From Prauserella_A oleivorans (lineage in GTDB: Bacteria; Actinomycetota; Actinomycetes; Mycobacteriales; Pseudonocardiaceae), in the NCBI RefSeq assembly GCF_042685745.1, contig NZ_JBHUNT010000001.1, positions 3,472,001 to 3,536,000 on the forward strand: DNA of 64,000 nucleotides, given 5' to 3'. Numbering within the stretch: position 1 is the first letter of the stretch; every line of letters starts with the position of its first letter. Of the stretch, positions 39,292-47,477 are shown piece by piece. The translations under genes and the position numbers were made by a program. The notes beneath the pieces are model-generated. The model saw nothing but the letters and a program-made list of their open reading frames with translations. It ran no database searches and was not told the origin of the DNA.

Positions 39292-40494
39292 GTGACCGCG
39301 TCGAACCGTAGGTTGTTCACGTCGGAGTCGGTGACCGAGGGACACCCGGACAAGATCTGCGACGCGATCAGTGACTCCATCCTGGACGCGCTGCTGGGCA
39401 AGGACCCGCGGAGCCGCGTCGCCGTGGAGACACTGATCACCACCGGCCAGGTGCACGTCGCCGGTGAGGTGACCACCGAGGCCTACGCCGACATCCCGAC
39501 GATCGTGCGCGACAAGATCCTGGAGATCGGCTACGACTCCTCGGCCAAGGGTTTCGACGGCAACTCCTGCGGCGTCAACGTGGCCATCGGCTCGCAGTCG
39601 CCGGACATCGCGCAGGGTGTGGACACGGCGTACGAGTCACGGCTGGAGAACGCGCTCGACGAGCTGGACCGACAGGGCGCCGGTGACCAGGGGCTGATGT
39701 TCGGCTATGCGTGCTCGGACACGCCGGAGCTGATGCCGCTTCCGATCGCGCTGGCCCACCGGCTCTCCCAGCGGCTCGCCGCGGTGCGGAAGAACGGGGT
39801 GCTGCCCTACCTGCGCCCGGACGGCAAGACCCAGGTGACCATCGAGTACGCCGGCGAGCAGGCCGTGCGGCTGGACACCGTCGTGGTATCCAGCCAGCAC
39901 GCCGACGGCATCGATCTGGACAAGATGCTCGGCGTCGACGTCCGGGAGCACGTCGTGGCCCCCGTGCTCGACGGAGTGGAGCTCGACACCTCCGACACCC
40001 GCCTGCTCGTGAACCCGACCGGCCGGTTCGTCGTCGGCGGCCCGATGGGTGACGCGGGGCTGACCGGCCGCAAGATCATCGTGGACACCTACGGCGGCAT
40101 GGCCCGGCACGGTGGCGGCGCGTTCTCGGGCAAGGACCCGTCGAAGGTGGACCGCTCGGCGGCGTACGCGATGCGCTGGGTCGCCAAGAACATCGTGGCC
40201 GCGGGCCTGGCCGACCGGGTCGAGGTGCAGGTGGCGTACGCGATCGGCAAGGCGGCGCCGGTGGGGTTGTTCGTGGAGACCTTCGGCACCGAGCACGTCG
40301 ACCCGCTGAAGATCCAGGCCGCCATCACCGAGGTGTTCGACCTGCGGCCGGCGGCGATCATCCGCGACCTGGACCTGCTGCGCCCGATCTACGCCAAGAC
40401 TGCGTCCTACGGCCACTTCGGTCGCCCGGAGCTCGACCTGCCCTGGGAGAGCACCGAGCGGGCCGACGACCTGCGGCGCTTCATCGGAGCGTGA
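39292..40494 (+). CDS. metK: S-adenosylmethionine synthetase
   Basis: MetK makes S-adenosylmethionine from methionine and ATP. The 400-residue protein has the signatures GHPDKICD near residues 17-24, the loop GAGDQGLMFGYA and the P-loop-like GGGAFSGKDPSKVDRS. GTG 39292 follows GAGGATGTGAGGACGTC, a weak Shine-Dalgarno. It stands alone after coaBC. Confidence 0.97.
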   Translation: MTASNRRLFTSESVTEGHPDKICDAISDSILDALLGKDPRSRVAVETLITTGQVHVAGEVTTEAYADIPTIVRDKILEIGYDSSAKGFDGNSCGVNVAIGSQSPDIAQGVDTAYESRLENALDELDRQGAGDQGLMFGYACSDTPELMPLPIALAHRLSQRLAAVRKNGVLPYLRPDGKTQVTIEYAGEQAVRLDTVVVSSQHADGIDLDKMLGVDVREHVVAPVLDGVELDTSDTRLLVNPTGRFVVGGPMGDAGLTGRKIIVDTYGGMARHGGGAFSGKDPSKVDRSAAYAMRWVAKNIVAAGLADRVEVQVAYAIGKAAPVGLFVETFGTEHVDPLKIQAAITEVFDLRPAAIIRDLDLLRPIYAKTASYGHFGRPELDLPWESTERADDLRRFIGA

Positions 40495-40535
40495 CACGCC
40501 GGGTCCCCGGTGATGACGCGGGTGATCGCCTGCCA

Positions 40536-40541
40536 TAGAGT
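40536..40541 (+). promoter_or_regulatory. -10 element before the acyltransferase gene
   Basis: TAGAGT is followed by 9 nt and GTG 40551, without a Shine-Dalgarno. Confidence 0.38.
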
Positions 40542-40550
40542 GCCGGACTC

Positions 40551-41663
40551 GTGGTGGACACTCAACGCGTCGAGACCGCGGGCCCGCGGGCGGCCGACCG
40601 GCCGCGCTCGCGCGGCACGCGGCACATCAGCTGGGACGCGATCCGGGTCATCGGCATCCTTGCGGTCCTGGCCTTCCACACGACGTTCCTGGCTCCGCAC
40701 ACGCTGCCGGGCTTCGACCTCCCGCCGGCGCCGTTGCAGATGGACTTCCCGTTCGGGGCGTCGCTGCTGATCGTCATCTCCGGTTACTTCGCGGCGATGA
40801 CGATCGGCAGGCAACCGCCACTGCGCTGGTGGCTGCGGCGACTGGCCCGGCTGCTGCCCGCCTTCTGGGTGGCGGTGGTCGTGATCTTCGTGGTGAGCAT
40901 CGCCTTGCGGCCGGAGGGCTTCTACCGGCCCTCCTACGTCGACCTGGCCGGCAACCTGGGGCTGTTGCACACGCTGCTGCCCGCGGTCGAGTACATCGAC
41001 CGGGCACACTGGACCGTGCCGGTCCAGGTGTGCGCGTTCACCGCGATCGCACTGCTGGCCTGGCGCGGCAAGGTCCGGGGGCGGGCGGCGACGCTGGTGA
41101 TGTGGTTCGTGCTGCTGTTCCCGCTGGCCCTGCGGTACCTGTTCATGGGTCCTGGCGACACCCCGCCGACGTGGGTGAGCATGATCATGGACGGCACCGG
41201 CCTGAACCGGGCGCACCTCGCCATCGCCGGGGTCGCCATCTACCGCTGGTCGCAGAACCGGATGACGTTCCCACAGCTGTTCTGCATGCTCGGCGTCGTC
41301 CTCATCGCCCACGACAAGCATCCGCCACCCGGGGACTCGGTCCTGGCCTTCGCCGTGGCGCTCGTGCTGATCTGCGTGGCCGCCTACCAGCCGGTGTGGG
41401 ACTCGCCCGTGTTCACGAACCTGGCCCGGCCGATTCGCTGGCTCGCCGGCATCTCCTACGGCGTGTACCTGATGCACTACGTCATCGGGTCGATCGTCGC
41501 CCGCCACCTCGCCGACCTGGGCGTGCCCTGGTTCGGCTGGATCCCGGCCTACCTGGCGACCGCCGTGCTGCTCGGCTGGGCGCTGACCCGCTGGGTCGAA
41601 CAGCCCGCGTTCCGGTTCCTCACCTCCCGGCTCGACGCCATCCCGGCCCGGACCGGCAGGTAG
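40551..41663 (+). CDS. Acyltransferase family 3 membrane protein
   Basis: A 370-residue integral membrane protein with about ten segments, resembling OafA/YrhL-type O-acyltransferases of cell-surface sugars or peptidoglycan. The start of the first segment carries DAIRVIGILAVLAFH with the conserved His, and RRLARLLPAFW follows the second segment. No C-terminal SGNH domain is present. The final part with GVYLMHYV and a C-terminal RWVEQPAFR is typical of the family. The acceptor cannot be inferred. The TM-rich ORF sits between metK and priA. Confidence 0.88.
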   Translation: MVDTQRVETAGPRAADRPRSRGTRHISWDAIRVIGILAVLAFHTTFLAPHTLPGFDLPPAPLQMDFPFGASLLIVISGYFAAMTIGRQPPLRWWLRRLARLLPAFWVAVVVIFVVSIALRPEGFYRPSYVDLAGNLGLLHTLLPAVEYIDRAHWTVPVQVCAFTAIALLAWRGKVRGRAATLVMWFVLLFPLALRYLFMGPGDTPPTWVSMIMDGTGLNRAHLAIAGVAIYRWSQNRMTFPQLFCMLGVVLIAHDKHPPPGDSVLAFAVALVLICVAAYQPVWDSPVFTNLARPIRWLAGISYGVYLMHYVIGSIVARHLADLGVPWFGWIPAYLATAVLLGWALTRWVEQPAFRFLTSRLDAIPARTGR

Positions 41664-41688
41664 GCGTACCTCTGGTAGAGAGAAGGGC

Positions 41689-43767
41689 GTGAGCCGCCCG
41701 GAACCGACCCCGCTGTGGGACCTGCCGCAGCCTGCGCCCGCCACCGGCGCGCGGCGCGGGCCGACGCGCAAGGACCCGGGCTCGCGCAAGGGCCGCCGGG
41801 AGCCCGCCGAGACCGATCCGATCGCGAGGGTGGTCGTCGACGTCCCGCTCGCGCACCTGGACCGCACGTTCGACTACCAGGTGCCGCGTGAGCTGGACGA
41901 CGTGGCCGTGCCGGGCTGCCGGGTGCGGGTGCGGTTCGCGGGCCAGCTCGTGGACGGGTTCCTGCTCGAGCGGGCCGCCACCACCGAGCACACGGGCAGG
42001 CTGGCATTCCTCGAACGCGTCACCTCGTCGGAGCGGGTGCTCCCGCCGCGGCTCGTCCGGTTGTGCCGCGCCGTCGCCGACCGCTACGGCGGCACGCTCG
42101 CCGACGTGCTCCGGCTGGCATTGCCGCCCCGCCACGCCAAGGTCGAGGCCGAGCCTCCGCGGGAGCCCACGCCGGCGCCCGCGGAGCCGTCGCTCGCCGG
42201 GTGGCGCCGGTATCCGTGGGGGCCGTCGTATGTCGGGGCGCTCCGGGACGGCCGGGTCGCCAACGCCGTGTGGCAAGCACTGCCGGGTGAGGACTGGCCA
42301 CGCCGGCTGGCCGAACTCGCCACCACCGTCGCGGCGACCGGGCGTGGGGCCGTGCTCGTCGTGCCCGACCACCGCGACGCCGCCCGGCTGGAGGCCGCGT
42401 GTGCCGAGCTGGCCGGGCCGGAGGCCGTCGTGGCGCTGTCGGCCGACCTCGGCCCGGCCGAGCGGTACCGGCGGTGGCTGGCGGTCCTGCGCGGCGCGGT
42501 CCGGATCGTGGTGGGCACGCGAGCCGCCATGTTCGCGCCGGTCGCCGATCCCGGCCTGTACGTCGTGTGGGACGACGGCGACGACCTGCATGCCGACCCG
42601 CACATGCCGTACCCGCAGGTGCGCGACGTGCTGATGGTGCGCGCGCACGCCGATCGCGCCTCGTTCCTCGCCGCCGGGTTCGCCCGCACGGCCGAGGCCC
42701 AGCTGCTGCTGGAGTCCGGGTGGGCGCAGCCGATCGTCGCCTCCCGCGACGAGCTGCGCGCGTGCGCGCCCCGCGTGACGCCCACCGGCGAGGACTTCGA
42801 CGTCGCCCGCGACGAGGCCGCGCGTGCGGCGCGGCTGCCGGCCGTGGCGTTCGAGGCGGCTCGCTCCGGGCTGGCGGCGGGCGCGCCGGTGCTCGTCCAG
42901 GTGCCCCGCCGCGGGTACGTCCCCGGCCTGGCGTGCGCGCACTGCCGGACGCGCGCCCGGTGCCGCCACTGTGCGGGCCCCCTGCTGCTGCCGGGCGGCG
43001 ACGGCGCAGGGGTGCCGCGCTGCCGGTGGTGCGGGGTCGTCGATGCCGCCTACCGCTGTCCCGCGTGCGGATCCGCGCGGCTGCGGGCCGTCGTCGTCGG
43101 GTCGAAGCGCACGGCCGAGGAGCTGGGCCGGGCGTTCCCCGGGGTCGCGGTGCGGACGTCGGGCGCGGGGGAGGTGCTCGCCAGCGTCCCCCCAGGCCCC
43201 GCACTGGTCGTGGCGACGCCCGGCGCCGAACCGGTGGCCGAGGGCGGGTACGGCGCGGCGCTGCTGCTCGACGGCTGGGCCCTGCTCGGCAGGCAGGACC
43301 TGCGGGCGGCCGAGGAGACGCTGCGGCGCTGGATGGCGGCCGCGGCCCTGGTGCGGCCGGGCCGGGACGGCGGCCGGGTGGTGGTCGGCGCTGAGGCCGG
43401 CATCCCCGTGGTGCAGGCGCTGGTGCGGTGGGACCCCGGCTGGCATGCCGAGCTGGAGCTGGCCGAGCGGCGCGAGCTCGGCTTCCCGCCGGCCGTGCGG
43501 ATGGCCAGCCTGGAGGGATCGCCCGACGCGGTCGCCACGGCGCTCGACGAGCTCGACCTCCCCGCCTCGGGCGAGGTGCTCGGGCCGGTCCCGATCGGGG
43601 AGGTCGACGCCGAGGGCCGGGCGGACCGGGAGCGCGCCCTCGTGCGGGTGGCCCGGGCCGACGGCCGGGCCCTGGCCGCATCCGCACACGCGCTCAGTGC
43701 GCTGCGCAATGCCCGCAAGGAAACCGACCCGGTGCGGATCCAGCTCGATCCGCTCGACCTCATCTGA
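41689..43767 (+). CDS. priA: Primosomal protein N' (PriA), helicase motifs degenerate
   Basis: PriA reloads the replisome at collapsed forks. The 692-residue protein keeps the N-terminal 3'-DNA-binding domain (VPLAHLDRTFDYQVP), the VGTRAAMFAP motif and the zinc-binding insert with eight cysteines (CAHC, CRHC, CRWC, CPAC). The Walker A P-loop is missing and the DEEH box reads DDGDD, so ATP-driven unwinding is not expected. Such degenerate PriA is usual in Actinobacteria. A TAGAGA at 41676-41681 lies 7 nt before GTG 41689, so a leaderless mRNA is possible here as well. The priA-fmt-rsmB-rpe-rib order is conserved. Confidence 0.94.
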   Translation: MSRPEPTPLWDLPQPAPATGARRGPTRKDPGSRKGRREPAETDPIARVVVDVPLAHLDRTFDYQVPRELDDVAVPGCRVRVRFAGQLVDGFLLERAATTEHTGRLAFLERVTSSERVLPPRLVRLCRAVADRYGGTLADVLRLALPPRHAKVEAEPPREPTPAPAEPSLAGWRRYPWGPSYVGALRDGRVANAVWQALPGEDWPRRLAELATTVAATGRGAVLVVPDHRDAARLEAACAELAGPEAVVALSADLGPAERYRRWLAVLRGAVRIVVGTRAAMFAPVADPGLYVVWDDGDDLHADPHMPYPQVRDVLMVRAHADRASFLAAGFARTAEAQLLLESGWAQPIVASRDELRACAPRVTPTGEDFDVARDEAARAARLPAVAFEAARSGLAAGAPVLVQVPRRGYVPGLACAHCRTRARCRHCAGPLLLPGGDGAGVPRCRWCGVVDAAYRCPACGSARLRAVVVGSKRTAEELGRAFPGVAVRTSGAGEVLASVPPGPALVVATPGAEPVAEGGYGAALLLDGWALLGRQDLRAAEETLRRWMAAAALVRPGRDGGRVVVGAEAGIPVVQALVRWDPGWHAELELAERRELGFPPAVRMASLEGSPDAVATALDELDLPASGEVLGPVPIGEVDAEGRADRERALVRVARADGRALAASAHALSALRNARKETDPVRIQLDPLDLI

Positions 43768-43826
43768 GCGCACCGGGCCGGGTGCTCGCCGGGAGACGGC
43801 GTCGGTGAGCAGGTACCCCCGCGCTC

Positions 43827-43832
43827 TAGACT
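43827..43832 (+). promoter_or_regulatory. -10 element before the fmt leader ORF
   Basis: TAGACT is followed by 8 nt and ATG 43841, the start of the 11-codon leader ORF and not of fmt itself. Confidence 0.48.
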
Positions 43833-43840
43833 GGCCCGCG

Positions 43841-43876
43841 ATGAAGTTCGCCGTCACCACCGCGGACCGCCGATGA
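43841..43876 (+). CDS. Eleven-residue leader peptide coupled to fmt
   Basis: The ORF reads MKFAVTTADRR and stops with TGA at 43874-43876. The stop overlaps the fmt ATG (43873) by ATGA. Its ATG lies at the leaderless distance from a TAGACT -10 element, whereas fmt has no Shine-Dalgarno. Ribosomes probably start on this mini-ORF and re-start at fmt. The peptide itself shows no known motif. That it is translated is inferred. Confidence 0.55.
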   Translation: MKFAVTTADRR

Positions 43877-44799
43877 GGCTTGTGTTCGCGGGCACCCCGG
43901 AACCCGCCGTCCCGTCGCTGCGGGCGTTGCTCGAATCCGGCCGCCACGAGGTGGTCGCCGTCGTGACCAGACCCGACGCCCCGGCGGGGCGGGGGCGCAG
44001 GCTCGTGCGCTCGCCCGTGGGCGCGCTGGCCGACGAGCACGGCATCGAGGTGCTCACGCCGGCCACGGCGGGCGACCCCGCGTTCCTCGACCGCCTGGCC
44101 GAGCTCGCACCCGACGCGTGCCCAGTGGTGGCCTACGGTGCGTTGCTGCCGCGGCCGGCGCTGGACATCCCCCGGTACGGCTGGGTCAACCTGCACTTCT
44201 CGCTCCTGCCGGCGTGGCGGGGTGCCGCGCCGGTCCAGGCCGCCATCAAGGCCGGGGACGAGATCACGGGTGCGACCACGTTCCGCATCGTCGCCGAGCT
44301 CGACGCCGGGCCCGTCTACGGCGTGGTGACCGAGAAGATCGGCCGCACCGACACGGCGGGCGAGCTGCTCGGCCGGCTCGCCACCTCCGGAGCCGGGCTG
44401 CTCGTGTCCACGATGGACGGCATCGAGGACGGCACCCTGCAGGCGGTGCCGCAGCCCGCCGACGGCGTGACGTACGCGCCCAAGGTGACCGTCGAGGACG
44501 CGCGGGTGTCGTTCGCCGCACCGGCCGTGGCGGTCGACCGGCACGTGCGGTCGGTGACCCCGGAACCCGGTGCCTGGGCCGTGTTTCGCGACCAGCGGCT
44601 CAAACTCGGCCCCGTGCAGCCCGTCGACGCGCCCGGCCTGCCGCCGGGCGAGTTGCGCGTCGAACGCAAGCGCGTGCTCGTCGGCACCGCGACCACGCCG
44701 GTGCGGCTGGGCGACGTGCAGGCACAGGGCAAGAAGCGGATGCCGGCGACCGACTGGGCCCGCGGCACCAGGATCGAGCAGGGGGAGCGGCTGACATGA
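43873..44799 (+). CDS. fmt: Methionyl-tRNA formyltransferase
   Basis: Fmt formylates initiator Met-tRNA with 10-formyl-THF. The 308-residue protein starts with MRLVFAGTPEPAVPSL, has the catalytic signature HFSLLPAWRGAAPVQ with Asn/His/Asp residues of the active site nearby, and a C-terminal OB-like domain. The start overlaps the stop of the leader ORF, and the stop overlaps rsmB (ATGA). Confidence 0.96.
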   Translation: MRLVFAGTPEPAVPSLRALLESGRHEVVAVVTRPDAPAGRGRRLVRSPVGALADEHGIEVLTPATAGDPAFLDRLAELAPDACPVVAYGALLPRPALDIPRYGWVNLHFSLLPAWRGAAPVQAAIKAGDEITGATTFRIVAELDAGPVYGVVTEKIGRTDTAGELLGRLATSGAGLLVSTMDGIEDGTLQAVPQPADGVTYAPKVTVEDARVSFAAPAVAVDRHVRSVTPEPGAWAVFRDQRLKLGPVQPVDAPGLPPGELRVERKRVLVGTATTPVRLGDVQAQGKKRMPATDWARGTRIEQGERLT

Positions 44800-46214
44800 C
44801 ACCTGGCCGGCCACGCAGACCGGACCGCGGCCGCAGGCCCGCGCCACGCAAACAGGGCCCGCGCAGGCCACCCGTTCAGGACCCACCGCGCCGGGCGGCG
44901 TTCGACGCGCTGCACGCCATCAGCGAGCGCGACGCCTACGCCAACCTGATCCTGCCCGACCTGCTGCGCAAGCGGAACATCACCGGCCGCGACGCCGCGC
45001 TCGCCACCGAGCTCACCTACGGCACGGCCAGGGCGCAGGGCCTGCTCGACGAGATCATCGCCGCCTGCCTCGACCGCCCGCTGTCCAAGGTGGACGGTGT
45101 GGTGCTCGACGCGCTGCGCATCGGGGCCTATCAGCTGCTGCGCACCCGGATCCCCGCCCACGCCGCGGTGGCCTCGGCCGTGGACCTCGTCCGGGAGGTC
45201 GCCGGATCGCACGTCGCCGGGTTCGTCAACGCCGTGCTGCGCTCGGTGTCCGAACACGACGAAGCGGCCTGGATCGACCGCCTCGCGCCCGACCCGGAGA
45301 CCGACCGCATCGGCAACCTCGCCCTGCGCACCGCGCACCCGCGCTGGGTAGCGCGGGCGTTCGCCGAGGCGCTCGGCGACACCGGCGCCGAGCTGGAGGC
45401 CGCACTGCAGGCCGACGACGCCCGGCCGGAGGTGCACCTGCTGGCGCGGCCGGGCGAGATCAGCGCCGAGGAACTCGCCGCGATCACCGGCGGCGACGTG
45501 GCGCCGTACTCGCCCTACGGCGTGCACCTGCCGCCCGGCACCGGCGACCTCGCCGTCTCCGAACCCCTGAACCAGCATCTGGCCGCCGTGCAGGACGAGG
45601 GCAGCCAGCTCGTCACCCTCGCCGCGGCCGAGGCACCCGTCGAGGGCAGCGACAGCCGGTGGCTCGACCTGTGCGCGGGCCCGGGCGGGAAGGCCGTCCT
45701 GCTCGGCTCGCTCGCCGCGACGTCCGGCGCCACGGTCGATGCCGTGGAGGTGGCCGAGCACCGCGCGCGGCTCGTCGAGCAGGCCACCGAGGGGCTGCCG
45801 GTCACCGTGCGGGTGGCCGACGGCCGCGACCCCGGCCTCGACGGAGGCTACGACCGTGTGCTCGTGGACGCGCCGTGCAGCGGGCTCGGCGCGCTGCGCA
45901 GGCGGCCGGAGGCACGCTGGCGCAGGCAGCCGGCCGACATCGCCGGCCTGACCCGGTTGCAGACGGAGCTGCTGGCCTCGGCGTTCCGGCTCGTCCGCCC
46001 GGGCGGCATCGTGGCCTACGTCGTATGCTCGCCGCACCTCGCCGAGACCGAGGGCGTGTTCACCGGCGCCGCTCGGCGGGCGGGGGCGGAGGTGCTCGAC
46101 GCGCGCGCGTACTTCCCGGGTGTCCCGGCGCTCGGCGACGGGCCGACCGTGCAGCTATGGCCGCACCGGCACGGTACCGACGCCATGTTCTGCGCTCTCG
46201 CCCGCGCGCGGTGA
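44796..46214 (+). CDS. rsmB: 16S rRNA (cytosine-C5) methyltransferase RsmB/Fmu
   Basis: The enzyme methylates C967 (E. coli numbering) of 16S rRNA. The 472-residue protein has an Arg/Pro-rich start, a NusB-like RNA-binding domain (about residues 28-160) and a SAM-dependent domain. The two functional cysteines are C361 in DAPCSGLGALRRRPE and C411 in VVCSPHLAETE, where the usual catalytic pair of the family lies. The SAM motif is LDLCAGPGGKA. The stop overlaps the next gene by GTGA. Confidence 0.95.
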   Translation: MTPGRPRRPDRGRRPAPRKQGPRRPPVQDPPRRAAFDALHAISERDAYANLILPDLLRKRNITGRDAALATELTYGTARAQGLLDEIIAACLDRPLSKVDGVVLDALRIGAYQLLRTRIPAHAAVASAVDLVREVAGSHVAGFVNAVLRSVSEHDEAAWIDRLAPDPETDRIGNLALRTAHPRWVARAFAEALGDTGAELEAALQADDARPEVHLLARPGEISAEELAAITGGDVAPYSPYGVHLPPGTGDLAVSEPLNQHLAAVQDEGSQLVTLAAAEAPVEGSDSRWLDLCAGPGGKAVLLGSLAATSGATVDAVEVAEHRARLVEQATEGLPVTVRVADGRDPGLDGGYDRVLVDAPCSGLGALRRRPEARWRRQPADIAGLTRLQTELLASAFRLVRPGGIVAYVVCSPHLAETEGVFTGAARRAGAEVLDARAYFPGVPALGDGPTVQLWPHRHGTDAMFCALARAR

Positions 46215-46708
46215 GCCGCGTCCTCGGGCTCGTCGCGAGCTCCTGCGGTGGCGTGGAGACACGCCTGTGTGCCGAGCTCGCCGAGCCCGCCGCACGCCGG
46301 GGCTGGCGGCTCGCCGTCACCCTGACACCGACCGCGGCGCGCTGGCTGGAGGTGACCGGCGAGCTCGCCCGGCTCCGGACGCTGACCGACCTCGAGGTGC
46401 GCTGGGAGTCCCGGCTGCCCGGCCGACCCCGCCCGCACCCGGACCCGGAGGTGTTCCTGTTCGCGCCCGCGACCGCGGGCTCGGTCGCCAAGCTGGCGCT
46501 GGGCATCGCCGACAACCAGGCGATGACCGTGCTCGGCGACGCGCTCGGGGATCCGGGCGTGACGATCGTCGTCGGCTACCAGGTGCGTGACACGCGCGCG
46601 GGCCACCCGGCGTGGCAGGGCCATCTCGACGCGCTCGCGGCCGCCGGGGTCGGCCTGCACCGGCTGATGGACGAGCCGTGGACCGCCCTGCTCGACCACC
46701 TGCCGTGA
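46211..46708 (+). CDS. Flavoprotein-like (HFCD family) protein
   Basis: A 165-residue protein that resembles the flavoprotein fold of CoaC/UbiX-type decarboxylases. It has an N-terminal VLGLVASSCGG strand-loop, TLTPTAARWL, and FLFAPATAGSVAKLALGIADN, which corresponds to the flavin-contacting APAT segment. The catalytic His/Cys region of true CoaC is not evident, so the activity is unknown. GTG 46211 overlaps the rsmB stop. It ends a unit 78 bp before rpe. Confidence 0.75.
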   Translation: MSRVLGLVASSCGGVETRLCAELAEPAARRGWRLAVTLTPTAARWLEVTGELARLRTLTDLEVRWESRLPGRPRPHPDPEVFLFAPATAGSVAKLALGIADNQAMTVLGDALGDPGVTIVVGYQVRDTRAGHPAWQGHLDALAAAGVGLHRLMDEPWTALLDHLP

Positions 46709-46773
46709 CCGGTGGCCTTCCCGCCCCGGTCTCTCGCAGGGGTCCGGACCCCGGAGACCGGTGGGCACCCCTC

Positions 46774-46779
46774 TACACT
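46774..46779 (+). promoter_or_regulatory. -10 element of a probable leaderless rpe promoter
   Basis: TACACT is followed by 7 nt and GTG 46787. It probably drives rpe and the riboflavin genes. Confidence 0.45.
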
Positions 46780-46786
46780 CGCGCGC

Positions 46787-47476
46787 GTGGCCCCTCAACC
46801 GCTGATCGCACCAAGCATCCTGTCCGCCGACTTCGCCCGCCTCGGTGAGGAGGTCGCCGCCGTCGCCGGACACGGCGACACGCGCGCCGACTGGGTGCAC
46901 GTCGACGTGATGGACAACCACTTCGTCCCGAACCTCACGCTCGGGCTCCCGGTGGTGCAGTCGCTGCTCAAGGTCACCGACGTGCCGCTCGACTGCCACC
47001 TGATGATCGAGGACCCCGACCGCTGGGCACCCGGCTACGCCGAGGCCGGCGCGTACAACGTCACCGTGCACGTCGAGGCGGCCCACGACCCGGTGATGCT
47101 CGCGAAGAACCTCCGGGCCGCCGGTGCCAAGGCGGGACTGTCGATCAAGCCGAACACGCCGCTCGAACCGCACCTGGAAACCCTCAAGCACTACGACACG
47201 CTGCTCGTGATGTCGGTCGAGCCCGGCTTCGGCGGGCAGTCGTTCATCCCCGACGTGCTGGAGAAGGTCCGCACCGCTCGCCGGCTCGTCGACACCGGCC
47301 ACCTGCAGGTCCTCGTCGAGATCGACGGCGGCATCAACACCGACACCATCGAGCAGGCCGCCGAGGCCGGCGTCGACTGTTTCGTGGCGGGCTCGGCCGT
47401 CTACGGCGCGCAGGATCCCGGCCAGGCCGTCGCCGCGCTCCGCGCGCAGGCCGACCGGGCCCGGGTGGCGCGCTGA
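46787..47476 (+). CDS. rpe: Ribulose-phosphate 3-epimerase
   Basis: Rpe interconverts ribulose-5-P and xylulose-5-P. Ribulose-5-P is also the substrate of RibB, so its place in front of the rib genes is sensible. The 229-residue TIM barrel has APSILSADFARLG, the metal-site HVDVMDNHFVPN, and MSVEPGFGGQSF. GTG 46787 is chosen over an in-frame ATG at 46712 because the conserved start and the -10 element fit it. Confidence 0.96.
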   Translation: MAPQPLIAPSILSADFARLGEEVAAVAGHGDTRADWVHVDVMDNHFVPNLTLGLPVVQSLLKVTDVPLDCHLMIEDPDRWAPGYAEAGAYNVTVHVEAAHDPVMLAKNLRAAGAKAGLSIKPNTPLEPHLETLKHYDTLLVMSVEPGFGGQSFIPDVLEKVRTARRLVDTGHLQVLVEIDGGINTDTIEQAAEAGVDCFVAGSAVYGAQDPGQAVAALRAQADRARVAR

Positions 47477-47477
47477 G

